A stretch of 64,000 nucleotides of DNA from Aminipila sp032051575. GTDB taxonomy: Bacteria > Bacillota > Clostridia > Peptostreptococcales > Anaerovoracaceae. The stretch spans positions 1-64,000 of the forward strand of contig NZ_DAMBYD010000008.1 in NCBI RefSeq assembly GCF_032051575.1, in the 5' to 3' direction. The notes beneath the pieces were generated by a model, which saw only the letters and a program-made list of their open reading frames with translations, was not told the origin of the DNA and did no database searches. Positions 16,884 through 25,063 of the stretch are shown here, piece after piece; the first letter of the stretch is position 1, and each line of letters starts with the position of its first letter. Position numbers and translations under genes: made by a program.

Positions 16884-17747
16884 ATGAACATAAACACGTT
16901 AAATCTTTCTTCAAAATCGGCAAATTACAAGAGAGCGATGCATCAAAAAGCTGCATCAGATCTTTTAGGTGTACAGACAAAGGCTAAAGAATCTAGGGTA
17001 GATACGTTTACTCGTTCCAAAAGAGAAAATAGCGTAGATTCGTTGGCAGAATCTAAAACTAAAAGGTTAGGCCAAATGGTAGGAAATGACATACTGGATG
17101 TATTCAATTTCGGAGAAGTAATACCTTGTACCAATGATGTTTATACCTATAAGGGAGTAAGCTTTACAGAGAAACAAATACCCAAAGTAGACAGCAGCCG
17201 ATGTAAAGAAATAAAAGCAGAAAATAATGTAGTAACCTTTCAAAAGAATTCTTATTATAAATATACAACAAAGGATGGAATTGCTCATTGCATGGCTACA
17301 TGTGGAAGCAAATTAAATACTCCTTGGTCAGATGCAATATCTGGAAATGCTGATAATGTAAGCTATATGACAGGACGTTTTTGGCATTTGTTGACGGGAA
17401 AAGCATCTGTTTATATTTCGTTGGATTTTTCAGAAGAAGAACAGAAACAGTATTTAGATGATGCGGGAATAAAAAAAGGCTTTTTCACGGTTAATATGGG
17501 AGATCGAAGGGGAGAGCATTATTACTCAAATGCAGACGTAGCGATTCAACCTAAATGGCATTATGATGAAAGATATAAAGCCATGACTACAGGAGGATTG
17601 CTTATTGATAATCAGCCGGGGGATGTGTTTGTTGTAGACGGAAAAGAATATACCCTAAGTGAAAATCGTACTTTAGATGTCCCATATGGAGCGGATATTT
17701 TTGATATTGAATATCCACATATGCGTGAACTAAAAAATAACCAATAA
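16884..17747 (+). CDS. uncharacterised protein, family member 1 of 3
   Basis: A 287-aa protein I do not recognise. It has no Sec signal or membrane segment. The N-terminal ~60 residues are basic and Ser/Thr-rich; the remainder is β-rich with many Tyr, Gly and Asp. Family landmarks: MVGNDILD (~residue 70), YTYKGVSFTE, a central KNSYYKYTTKDG, GFFTVNMGD, and a C-terminal PGDVF-DGKEYTLS-PYGADIF block. Two paralogs follow at once, and pieces of further copies lie at 17830, 36957 and 46501. It could be a non-classically secreted or surface protein, but this is conjecture. Confidence 0.8.
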   Translation: MNINTLNLSSKSANYKRAMHQKAASDLLGVQTKAKESRVDTFTRSKRENSVDSLAESKTKRLGQMVGNDILDVFNFGEVIPCTNDVYTYKGVSFTEKQIPKVDSSRCKEIKAENNVVTFQKNSYYKYTTKDGIAHCMATCGSKLNTPWSDAISGNADNVSYMTGRFWHLLTGKASVYISLDFSEEEQKQYLDDAGIKKGFFTVNMGDRRGEHYYSNADVAIQPKWHYDERYKAMTTGGLLIDNQPGDVFVVDGKEYTLSENRTLDVPYGADIFDIEYPHMRELKNNQ

Positions 17748-17829
17748 AATATTCAATTATAAAAACAACAATGGTTAGATTTCTTCCCTTGAAAAAATAT
17801 GATAAAATCTAAAAAAAGAAGGATAGCAT

Positions 17830-17904
17830 ATGGACATAAATACGTTAAATGTTTCTTCAAAATCGGTAATAAGAAAATTAGGCAGAAAGAAGGATGAACC
17901 ATGA
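17830..17904 (+). pseudogene. truncated head of a fourth paralog, or a 24-codon coupling ORF
   Basis: An ATG with a Shine-Dalgarno sequence (AGAAGGA) opens a 24-residue frame whose first twelve residues, MDINTLNVSSKS, nearly copy the start of member 1. It then runs into sequence upstream of member 2 and stops at a TGA overlapping that gene's ATG (ATGA). It is most simply the stub of a deleted paralog, but the ATGA overlap could couple translation into member 2. Confidence 0.7.
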
Positions 17905-18782
17905 AAATAAACACATTAGATCTTCCCTTCAAATCAGTGTACTACAAGAGAGCTATGAGTCAAAAGGCTGCTTCTGCTCTAATAAAAACGCATACAAAGT
18001 CAAAAGAATCACGAGTAGATACATTTATTCGTTCCAGTAGAACAAATGGGGAAGACTCTTTATCTAGATCAAATACTAAAATGTTAAACGGAATGGTAGG
18101 GAATGACATACTAGATGCACTCAATTTTGGTGACGCGATACCATGTACGAATGATATTTATACCTATAAAGGAGTAAGTTTTACAGAAGAACAAATACCG
18201 AAGGTGGATAGCAGTCAATGTGAGGAAATTAAAGCGAAGAATAATGTAGTAACTTTTGAAAAGAATTCTTATTACAAATATACCACCAAAGATGGGAAAT
18301 CTCATTGTATGGTATCTGGTGAAAATTCTGTAAATACTCCAACGTCGGATGCAATATCTGGCAATACTGATAACGTAAGCCACATGACCAGTTGGTTTTG
18401 GGATGTCCTATCAGGAAAAGAGTCAGCTTATATTTCATTACATCATTCAGAGGAAAAACAAAGAGAATACTTAGATGCTGCTGGAGTCAAAAAGGGATTT
18501 TTTACTGTAAGCGTTGGAGATAGTAAAGCAGACCACTATTATTCTGGAGGTGATACCACTATTCATCCGAGATGGGAATACGAAGAACAGTATGCTGCAA
18601 TAACTTCAATGGGAGGTCTTTTTAGTGAGGAAAAGCCTGGAGACGTTTTTGAACTTGATGGGAAAAAATATGTATTGAGTGATAAACATACTCTAGATAT
18701 TCCATATGGAGCAGATATTTTTAATATCAAATATCCACGTATGCTGAAAAACAAAGCTGATTCAGAAATAAATGCAAAATAA
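17901..18782 (+). CDS. uncharacterised protein, family member 2 of 3
   Basis: A 293-aa paralog of the protein at 16884, with the same landmarks (MVGNDILD, YTYKGVSFTE, NSYYKYTTKDG, YGADIF). The central third (~residues 135-200) differs most from member 1. It starts MKINTLDLPFKS, with GAAGGA upstream inside the preceding mini-ORF. No signal peptide or membrane segment is visible. Together with its upstream ~35 bp it was duplicated to give member 3. Function unknown. Confidence 0.8.
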   Translation: MKINTLDLPFKSVYYKRAMSQKAASALIKTHTKSKESRVDTFIRSSRTNGEDSLSRSNTKMLNGMVGNDILDALNFGDAIPCTNDIYTYKGVSFTEEQIPKVDSSQCEEIKAKNNVVTFEKNSYYKYTTKDGKSHCMVSGENSVNTPTSDAISGNTDNVSHMTSWFWDVLSGKESAYISLHHSEEKQREYLDAAGVKKGFFTVSVGDSKADHYYSGGDTTIHPRWEYEEQYAAITSMGGLFSEEKPGDVFELDGKKYVLSDKHTLDIPYGADIFNIKYPRMLKNKADSEINAK

Positions 18783-18832
18783 CCAAACCCCAAACCGGTC
18801 ATAAGAAAATTGCACAGAAAGAAGGATGAACC

Positions 18833-19681
18833 ATGAAAATAAACACATTAGATCTTCCCTTCAAATCAGTGTACTACAAGAGAACTATGAGTCAAAAAGC
18901 TGCTTCTGCGCTAATAAAAACACATACAAAGGCAAAAGAGTCACGAGTAGATACATTTATTCGTTCCAGTAGAGTAAATAGTGGAGAATCTTTGTCTAAA
19001 TCAAATACTAAAATGTTAAACGGAATGGTAGGGGATGACATACTAGATGCATTTAATTTTGGTGACGCAATACCATGTACGAATGATATTTATACCTATA
19101 AGGGAGTAAGCTTTACAGAAGCACAAATACCAAAAGTAGATAGCAGTCAATGCAAGGAAATTAAAGCGAAGAATAATGTAGTAACTTTTGAAAAAAATTC
19201 TTATTATAAATATACGACCAAAGATGGAAAATCTCATTGTATGGCTACTTTTGGAAGTCATTTAAATACCCCTTGGTCAGATGTAATATCTGGGAACGCT
19301 GATGATGTAAGCTATATGACAGGACGATTTTGGAATTTATTAACTGGAAAAGCATCTGTTTATACTTCTTTGGACTTTTCGGAAGAAGAGCAGAAACAAT
19401 ATTTAGATAACGCTGGAATTGATAAAGGTTTTTTTACGGTTAATATGGGGGACAGAAAAGCAGACCACTATTATTCTGGGGGTTATACCACTATTCATCC
19501 GAGATGGGAATACGAAGAACAGTATGCTGCCATAACTTCAATGGGAGGTCTTTTTAGTGAAGAAAAGCCTGGAGACGTTTTTGAACTTGATGGGAAAAAA
19601 TATGTTTTGAGTGATAAACATACGCTAGATATTCCATATGGAGCAGATATTTTTAATATCAAATACCCACGTATGCTGTAA
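18833..19681 (+). CDS. uncharacterised protein, family member 3 of 3 (mosaic)
   Basis: A 282-aa paralog. Its first ~130 residues and last ~80 residues are nearly identical to member 2. The central ~70 residues (about 19240-19455) follow member 1 instead, for example LNTPWSD, MTGRFW and SLDFSEEEQKQYLD. This looks like gene conversion or unequal crossover between neighbours. The 35-bp leader is a near copy of that of member 2. A terminator follows, then cassette A. Function unknown. Confidence 0.8.
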   Translation: MKINTLDLPFKSVYYKRTMSQKAASALIKTHTKAKESRVDTFIRSSRVNSGESLSKSNTKMLNGMVGDDILDAFNFGDAIPCTNDIYTYKGVSFTEAQIPKVDSSQCKEIKAKNNVVTFEKNSYYKYTTKDGKSHCMATFGSHLNTPWSDVISGNADDVSYMTGRFWNLLTGKASVYTSLDFSEEEQKQYLDNAGIDKGFFTVNMGDRKADHYYSGGYTTIHPRWEYEEQYAAITSMGGLFSEEKPGDVFELDGKKYVLSDKHTLDIPYGADIFNIKYPRML

Positions 19682-19727
19682 AACAATGCAGATTCAGAAA
19701 TAAACTCATAAATTAATAAAAAATTAA

Positions 19728-19769
19728 ACTAGCAACTTGAAGGTTAAAACATTCGGGTTGCTAGTTCTT
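19728..19769 (+). terminator. terminator-like hairpin after the paralog cluster (copy A)
   Basis: ACTAGCAAC / GTTGCTAGT inverted repeat followed by TCTTTAAT. A near-identical copy follows the paralog fragment at 37138-37178, and a diverged one lies at 46547-46583, so the hairpin travels with the family. Confidence 0.65.
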
Positions 19770-19854
19770 TAATGAAAGTCAAAGATGCGTTTTAGGTTAG
19801 TAAAACAGAAGTTAGTCTTGCATTCCAGGAGATTTTAATTTTTTTTAGTAAAAG

Positions 19855-19893
19855 TGAAACATTTTCTACTACTTTTAGGTCTTATATACTGTA
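19855..19893 (+). promoter_or_regulatory. ECF-sigma-like promoter of cassette A
   Basis: TGAAAC (19855-19860), exactly 17 bp, then GGTCTTATATACTGT (19878-19892). An upstream element GTTAGTCTTGCAT sits at 19811-19823. The same combination recurs before the SLH gene (20753) and cassette B (37258). TGAAAC plus a GTC-type -10 resembles extracytoplasmic-function sigma promoters. Confidence 0.6.
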
Positions 19894-19954
19894 TGATTGA
19901 CTAAATGGGAGTATAGAAGATATGATGTTATAGGGAGAATAAAAAGGGGGGAAT

Positions 19955-20203
19955 ATGAAAAATTTAATAGAAAAAGTAAAAATAGTTAATTGGGTAATTT
20001 CAGGTATATTTATATTTATGGCTTTTTTCCAAGAGAAAAAAGATATGCTTTTATTTGGATTATGTTTTCTCCTTATAAATCAAATAATAAATAATTATAG
20101 AACAGAAAAGCACAAAAAACTATTTTATGTGTTTTCTGTAATTTCAATTAGTATTATTGTTTTGGGGATAATAACCTTTATAAAAAATTATATAATTAAA
20201 TAA
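19955..20203 (+). CDS. small three-span membrane protein (cassette A, plus-strand gene)
   Basis: An 82-aa hydrophobic protein with membrane segments near residues 12-27, 33-48 and 56-77, and a basic stretch (NNYRTEKHKK) between the last two. AAGGGGGGAAT precedes the ATG. It faces a convergent 115-aa gene across a shared terminator. Its place is taken in cassette B by an unrelated 174-aa one-span protein. Size and hydrophobicity fit bacteriocin-immunity-type proteins, but no family was recognised; that role is inference. Confidence 0.65.
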   Translation: MKNLIEKVKIVNWVISGIFIFMAFFQEKKDMLLFGLCFLLINQIINNYRTEKHKKLFYVFSVISISIIVLGIITFIKNYIIK

Positions 20204-20233
20204 AAAAATGCTTGGACTCCAAGCATTTTTTTA
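20202..20233. terminator. bidirectional terminator inside cassette A
   Basis: A7-TGCTTGG-ACT-CCAAGCA-T7: a perfect hairpin with A and T runs on both sides, placed between the convergent genes. Confidence 0.9.
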
Positions 20234-20238
20234 TTTAA

Positions 20239-20586
20239 TTATTTGTAGCAAGAAATGGAAATCTTTTTTGGTCTCCATCCCTCAATAGTGAAAGTCTGTC
20301 CAGCTTGATGTTTTTCTATTTTTACATACTCCATAGTCATTGTTCCTTTTATACCACTATATCCCATGTAACTTCCTATCGCTCCAACTCCAGCGGCAGC
20401 CCATGATGCCCAACCTATACCAGGAATAAATTTAGAACCTACTGCAGCTATAGCCTTTTTTTCAAGGTTACCTTCTAACCATTTTGTTACCAATGCCTTA
20501 ACTGTATCAGTAGACCAAGTAGTAACTCCTATAGTAATAAAAGATACTTTAAAGTCAACAGGATAAGTGTCTCCTACCTTTGCCAT
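20239..20586 (-). CDS. small protein with Gly/Ala-rich hydrophobic core (cassette A, minus-strand gene)
   Basis: A 115-aa protein of unknown family. A polar N-terminus is followed by a central stretch (~residues 44-85) rich in Ala, Gly and Trp with GxxxG spacing (for example PGIGWASWAAAGVGAIGSYM), then a basic β-like tail. No signal peptide. The minus-strand gene of cassette B has the same layout and similar position but little sequence similarity. The core could insert into membranes, as in pore-forming bacteriocins or toxins (inference). A 62-bp repeat lies upstream. Confidence 0.65.
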   Translation of the reverse strand: MAKVGDTYPVDFKVSFITIGVTTWSTDTVKALVTKWLEGNLEKKAIAAVGSKFIPGIGWASWAAAGVGAIGSYMGYSGIKGTMTMEYVKIEKHQAGQTFTIEGWRPKKISISCYK

Positions 20587-20627
20587 AATATTTTACCTCT
20601 TTCTTTCTTAAATAATTGAAATAATTA

Positions 20628-20689
20628 TTTGTACTTTAATCGATTGAAAATACATAAATAAAAACGGAATTTAAGAGGTAAGTGTAAAC
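20628..20689 (-). repeat. 62-bp perfect repeat upstream of the cassette minus-strand genes (copy A)
   Basis: This block is identical, base for base, to 38359-38420. In both places it lies just upstream of a minus-strand payload gene, so it probably holds that gene's promoter and operator. Such conservation beside wholly different coding sequences marks it as a functional or recombination element. Confidence 0.8.
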
Positions 20690-20752
20690 TCAAAATCAAA
20701 AATTTTCTTAGTTGGTCTTGCATTCAACTTCAGCTGCTAATTTTGATGTTTT

Positions 20753-20790
20753 TGAAACGACATGAATTAAACTATGGTCTTATATACTGT
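20753..20790 (+). promoter_or_regulatory. ECF-sigma-like promoter upstream of the SLH protein gene
   Basis: TGAAAC (20753-20758), 17 bp, GGTCTTATATACTGT (20776-20790), with GTTGGTCTTGCAT 42 bp upstream of the -35. The spacing matches the two cassette promoters exactly, while the spacer sequence differs. The rest of 20587-20908 holds the 62-bp repeat and no gene. Confidence 0.6.
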
Positions 20791-20908
20791 GTATCTTTTT
20801 CTTAACAGCTTAGATTTAGGTTCCACTAGGATAAAAAAGTAGAGAAAGTTTTAAAATTAATATTTTTATAATAACATTAGGAGATTAATAGGAAATGAGG
20901 AATAAAAA

Positions 20909-21895
20909 ATGAGAAAAAATAAACTTACTAAGAGATTAATGGCTTGTGTTGTTTGTGGAACTGTGGCATTAAATTTCAGTCCTGTTTTTGCAACAAATAG
21001 CTATTGGTCAGCACAACCAATAAGTGACTTTCTATCAAATAAGATAGATTCGCCAACTGTTTTAAAAGATGAGAAATACACAACATATATAACTAGAGAG
21101 GAATTTTCTCAATTAATTGTTGGACTTTATGCAATGTCTAACAACCTTGATAAAGCAAGTATCCCAATAGAAGAAAATCCTTTCACAGACACTACAAATA
21201 TAGATGTGCAGAGAGCCTATTCTTTGGGAATTATTCAGGGAATAGATAAAAACAAATTTGAACCTCAAAATAATATAACAAGGGAACAGATAGCAACTAT
21301 TATAGCTAGATTTTTAAATATTAAAGGAATAAATACAAATTCAACAAACAATTTAATTAGTTTCAACGATAAAAACCATATTAGTAATTGGGCGTTTAAA
21401 TCATTAGCTTATTGTGTAGAAAATCAAATAATACAGGGGTCTGAAAATCAATTACGTCCTAAAGAGCCAACAACCGTAGAACAAGTGATTACTATGCTTG
21501 ACAGGATAGCAATCAAAAATAACTGGATAACTAAGTCTAAGGATATATACATATATGGATTTTTTCTTCCCAACGATACAAAATTTAAATATAGGTCGGG
21601 CAGTCTTAATACATTTTATCTCTATATTGATTGGAATAGCATTAATGACACCCAAAAAATACAAGCGGATTTATACTATATGTTAAATAGGAAATTTAAA
21701 AATGATGCAGAAATAGTAAATAGTATTATCAATTATACCATGAAGACAAAAGAATTTATCAATTGGCAACATGGATGCTTTGATATAGAGAATCACTCAA
21801 TCAATGTAACTGGAGAGAACGGTAGCACCGAAATCTATTTTCAGGATAATACAGATTTAGGAGATATACCTTCAATTCCTATTCCAAAATCGTGA
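20909..21895 (+). CDS. S-layer homology (SLH) domain surface protein
   Basis: A 328-aa exported protein with a signal peptide (~1-29, cut near VFA) and three SLH motifs across ~residues 55-200 (ITREEFSQLIVGLY, then FEPQNNITREQIATIIARF, then LRPKEPTTVEQVITMLDRI), which bind cell-wall polymers. The C-terminal ~120 residues (from ~KDIYIYGFF) are an unrecognised domain. It shares its promoter motif with the cassettes on either side, suggesting coordinated expression. Confidence 0.85.
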   Translation: MRKNKLTKRLMACVVCGTVALNFSPVFATNSYWSAQPISDFLSNKIDSPTVLKDEKYTTYITREEFSQLIVGLYAMSNNLDKASIPIEENPFTDTTNIDVQRAYSLGIIQGIDKNKFEPQNNITREQIATIIARFLNIKGINTNSTNNLISFNDKNHISNWAFKSLAYCVENQIIQGSENQLRPKEPTTVEQVITMLDRIAIKNNWITKSKDIYIYGFFLPNDTKFKYRSGSLNTFYLYIDWNSINDTQKIQADLYYMLNRKFKNDAEIVNSIINYTMKTKEFINWQHGCFDIENHSINVTGENGSTEIYFQDNTDLGDIPSIPIPKS

Positions 21896-22246
21896 CCTCA
21901 TTTATTTGATTAGACCAAAAAATCAAACTAAATAATGTCGAAAATTGACGAAAAACAAGAAAGCTATTTTGTTGGATTAATGAAGAATAGGGAATATACT
22001 AAAAGTATATGACTTAAATATGAGAAATTTGGGGGATATCAAGTGGACTATATTTTTAGACATGCTATAGATAGAAATTTAGATTAATTAATGCCGATTA
22101 TAGCAATTATGGGAAGTACATAATGTGGCATGTACGTGTAATGGAGAGAATATTCCATTGACAGTTAACTACTTATAAAAAGCAAACACACTTAAAGGTG
22201 GATTAACGCCATTTGAAGTATTCTGTATAAAAGCATATCAATCCTT
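21896..22246. other. intergenic stretch with decayed coding sequence
   Basis: No intact gene. A perfect inverted repeat ATATACT-AAA-AGTATAT lies at 21994-22010. From about 22043, codons after GGGGGATATCAA read VDYIFRHAIDRNLD before a stop, which looks like a gene remnant. No promoter was recognised with confidence. Confidence 0.4.
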
Positions 22247-22813
22247 ATGATAAAGAAATATAGAGAGAAGAAAAAATTGAAAAAGCAAATCTGTTTTTTA
22301 TTATTAATTTGTATAGCGGTTTTAATGGGATGTTCTAAGGAAGAAACCTTTGAGGATTTCTTCCCTAAAACTATGGAGAAAATGCACAAAGGGGAAAAGG
22401 ATTTTTCTTATTCAATTATTTATAAGGAAATGAATGTTGTACATAAAAATGATGCCATTGCAATATTTATAGAGAACAATTCACATGAAGAAAAAATCTT
22501 TATTGGGTATTTTGAAAAGGAAAACAATAAATGGAATTGGAAAAGAACAAGGGGAGCAGAGTGGGATTCACGGCTTAACTGGTCTTCGATGAATCAAGTT
22601 CCGTATATCTATTCAGGAGCAATTAATGATAATGCAATTTCTGAAGTATATGCAGGTGATGAACTAGCAAAAATAATTGAGGTTGACAGCAATAAAAGGT
22701 TTTGGTATGCCATTAGTGATGCCAAAGATGTACAGGTGAAGGTAGTAAAAAACGATGGTACGCAAGAAGTAATAGAACAAATTGATAAAGCATCGATTAA
22801 AGCGGAGTATTAG
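22247..22813 (+). CDS. putative lipoprotein, function unknown
   Basis: A protein of up to 188 aa with a lipoprotein signal (LLLICIAVLMGC). The ATG at 22247 has no Shine-Dalgarno sequence; a TTG at 22277 lies after AGAGAGAAG and would give a 178-aa protein with a more ordinary signal peptide. The mature part is soluble, mixed α/β and rich in Trp, Lys and Glu, without a recognised family. It belongs to the run of orphan exported proteins in this island. Confidence 0.65.
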   Translation: MIKKYREKKKLKKQICFLLLICIAVLMGCSKEETFEDFFPKTMEKMHKGEKDFSYSIIYKEMNVVHKNDAIAIFIENNSHEEKIFIGYFEKENNKWNWKRTRGAEWDSRLNWSSMNQVPYIYSGAINDNAISEVYAGDELAKIIEVDSNKRFWYAISDAKDVQVKVVKNDGTQEVIEQIDKASIKAEY

Positions 22814-22869
22814 GAATATATGAGCTTCTCATTAGGCTAAAAACACGATATCTTTGCCGCAAATGTGAG

Positions 22870-23214
22870 TTGCGCATTATATTTTTAGAACTTGTTGAGC
22901 AAACTTTTTCAGAATATCAAATTGGAACTCTTTTCACCAGAAATGAAATAGTCCAGTTAATTCACGTTAAGTACGGAATTAATAAAGCAAGTATTATTCC
23001 TAGTGGATATTGCTATAATATTACAAATTTAGGAAAACAAGCGGATAAAGAAATGAATAGATTTTATAATTTTGAGTATGTTTCAAGAGGAAAATATAAA
23101 TACCTTGGAAAAAACTATCCTTATTCAGGAAATGTTTATCATAAACCAAAATGGACAGGTAAAGCAGAAATTGTTGGTGAGTGGAAAAATGGTACATACT
23201 TCTTAAAAGAATAA
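22870..23214 (+). CDS. small winged-helix-like protein, possibly a truncated gene
   Basis: A 114-aa frame opening with TTG and no clear Shine-Dalgarno sequence. It reads like a DUF7225-type module: FTRNEIVQLIHVKYGINKAS, then IPSGYCYNITN, then a YKYLGKNYPYSG hairpin. Such modules also occur at the end of larger nuclease-associated proteins, so this could be the 3' remnant of a longer gene. The sequence resemblance is from memory and is weak evidence. Confidence 0.45.
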   Translation: MRIIFLELVEQTFSEYQIGTLFTRNEIVQLIHVKYGINKASIIPSGYCYNITNLGKQADKEMNRFYNFEYVSRGKYKYLGKNYPYSGNVYHKPKWTGKAEIVGEWKNGTYFLKE

Positions 23215-23424
23215 CGAGATTAAATATGATGAAAATGAATAACATGAAGAGCTTTTCTCTATTTGAGATTTACAATATACATACAATCTCAAGCAGTTAA
23301 AATCGTTTTAATTTCCCATTAGGATAACAACCGAATTTTGGACAAGTAGGCATTATAGCAAATTTGCTAAATAATTGAAAATATAATTTTTTGAAACTAA
23401 AATAATTGGAAGGAGGCTCAGGTT

Positions 23425-24048
23425 ATGGAACACCAAGAATTAATGCATTATTGGTATTATTTTTGTTCTCTTTGTTCTCAATTAAATCATACTAAACAGT
23501 ATGTAGATCATAATACAGTTGATAAAAATGGCAAAAGAGAATTGGCTAATGGAGATACGTTTTCTAACGAATTTCTAAAGATTTTGTTATCATCAGCCTC
23601 AGAATTTGAAACAGTAGGCAAATTATTGTGCAAAGAAATTGATCCTAATTTTAATGAAAAGAATAACATAATATCAATATCAGAGATGATTCTTAATCAA
23701 TATCCAAATATTATCCAGACAACAGTCACTACGGATTTTCAAGATTTGATGCCTTTATCAAAATGGGCAGTTTCAGTTGATTCCAGCGGCCAGAAAAAGA
23801 TTGTAGGCTTGGATTGGTGGCGTACATATACAAATATTAAACATAAACGATATGCTTATTTTAAGGAAGCAACCTTAAAACATTGTATTAACGCACTTGC
23901 TTCCTTACTGGTTATTGAATTGTATCTGGTTATGCATGTTAATAAATCTGTTAGCGATTTATCTACACACGTGTGCGATTATTTTGATTTTAGATATGGT
24001 CACGAACAACTTTGGGTGAAGTGTCCACAAAGTCTTCCTGATTTCTAG
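23425..24048 (+). CDS. uncharacterised helical protein, HEPN-like
   Basis: A 207-aa soluble protein with an AAGGAGG ribosome-binding site. It is predicted largely helical. A segment WWRTYTNIKHKRYAYFKEA followed by a long helix (NALASLLVIELYL) resembles HEPN-fold proteins found near defence and toxin genes, where an N-x-KH-x-R signature is common. The canonical R-x4-6-H RNase motif is not clear. Function unknown. Confidence 0.55.
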   Translation: MEHQELMHYWYYFCSLCSQLNHTKQYVDHNTVDKNGKRELANGDTFSNEFLKILLSSASEFETVGKLLCKEIDPNFNEKNNIISISEMILNQYPNIIQTTVTTDFQDLMPLSKWAVSVDSSGQKKIVGLDWWRTYTNIKHKRYAYFKEATLKHCINALASLLVIELYLVMHVNKSVSDLSTHVCDYFDFRYGHEQLWVKCPQSLPDF

Positions 24049-24058
24049 ATTTCCCATT

Positions 24059-24181
24059 ATGTTTATACTGGCAATTAACCATAAAACTATTTTTAAAAAT
24101 GGTCAAACATTTACAAGCTATGTAGTAGCCAATGATAGTATGGGATTTACCCACAAGCAATTAGCGGAGTATCTCATATAG
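24059..24181 (+). pseudogene. short coding remnant
   Basis: A 40-codon frame just after the HEPN-like gene, with a natural-looking composition (for example KNGQTFTSYVVANDSMGF). No Shine-Dalgarno sequence is visible. It is probably the tail of a lost gene; a genuine small protein is less likely. Confidence 0.3.
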
Positions 24182-24311
24182 CAGGGAGGATAAACAAAGA
24201 GAACCTTATTTTGAGCAAAAATATATCTTTCCAAAAAATGAAAATTTTGTTAGAATTTTAATATAAAATATATAAAGATTATTTATATTATACGTCAAGG
24301 AGAAATTGATA

Positions 24312-24854
24312 ATGGCATTACAGCAAATATATGATTACTTTCATAAATACGATAAAGAAACATATCAAGTAGTTGCTTGCATGGGCAACGAACCTTCTGA
24401 GGAGGATATAGTAACTTTTGAAAGATCTGTTGGGATGAACCTGCCACAAGAGTTTAGAGAATTTACTATGTCACCATTAGGGGGACTTTACATGAACGTG
24501 AAAGAAGAAGTGTGGCCACAGGCCAAGCAATATGACGTAGGACCTTTCTGGTCTTTTTGCAGAGGAATTATTGTTTATGGTATTGCAAAAGATATACCAG
24601 ATTTTCTGGATATTCGTGTAAAAACCAAGCAGCTACATGAATTGGGATATAAATCATATGTGCCTTTCTTGTCCATTGTCGGGAATGGTGATGAAATATT
24701 CTGCTTCGATAAAAATCAAAATATTGTTTTACTGGACTATTACCAAACAGGAGAAACAGATTCTGTTGAAGGTGTTTTTTCTGATTGTCTGATGAAGCAA
24801 ATTGAAGAATTAGAAGAGCGTAAAGATAGGAAAGTGCGTGGAGAAGATAAATAG
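24312..24854 (+). CDS. SMI1/KNR4 (SUKH) family protein
   Basis: A 180-aa SUKH-fold protein: EPSEEDIVTFERSVGMNLPQEFREFTMSPLGGLYMN is the classic N-terminal motif, and FLSIVGNGDEIFCFD the central strand pair. ATG 24312 fits AAGGAG at 24297-24302. Bacterial SUKH proteins are mostly immunity proteins that neutralise polymorphic toxins. No toxin gene lies next to it, so it may be an orphan immunity protein guarding against neighbours' toxins (inference). Confidence 0.85.
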   Translation: MALQQIYDYFHKYDKETYQVVACMGNEPSEEDIVTFERSVGMNLPQEFREFTMSPLGGLYMNVKEEVWPQAKQYDVGPFWSFCRGIIVYGIAKDIPDFLDIRVKTKQLHELGYKSYVPFLSIVGNGDEIFCFDKNQNIVLLDYYQTGETDSVEGVFSDCLMKQIEELEERKDRKVRGEDK

Positions 24855-25063
24855 TACTACATACCTCTCATTAAGTTTAATAAAGCAGTATTGTTTAATT
24901 GAATGCATGGGAAGTTTTGTATAAACAAAAGAATCATTTAGAGAGGGGGATTATACGAATTAGAAAGTGTGTGCTTAAAAGAAAATTTGAAAGCCTGAAT
25001 AACACGTATAATTTAGGGCTGGCTAAAAATATTCTTATTAATTAATCATCTATGGAGGAAACA

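Noticed and set aside
21994..22010. ATATACT-AAA-AGTATAT inverted repeat as a terminator for the SLH gene
   Set aside because: It lies about 100 nt downstream, is pure A/T apart from one C and one G, and lacks a T-run. Too weak to call.
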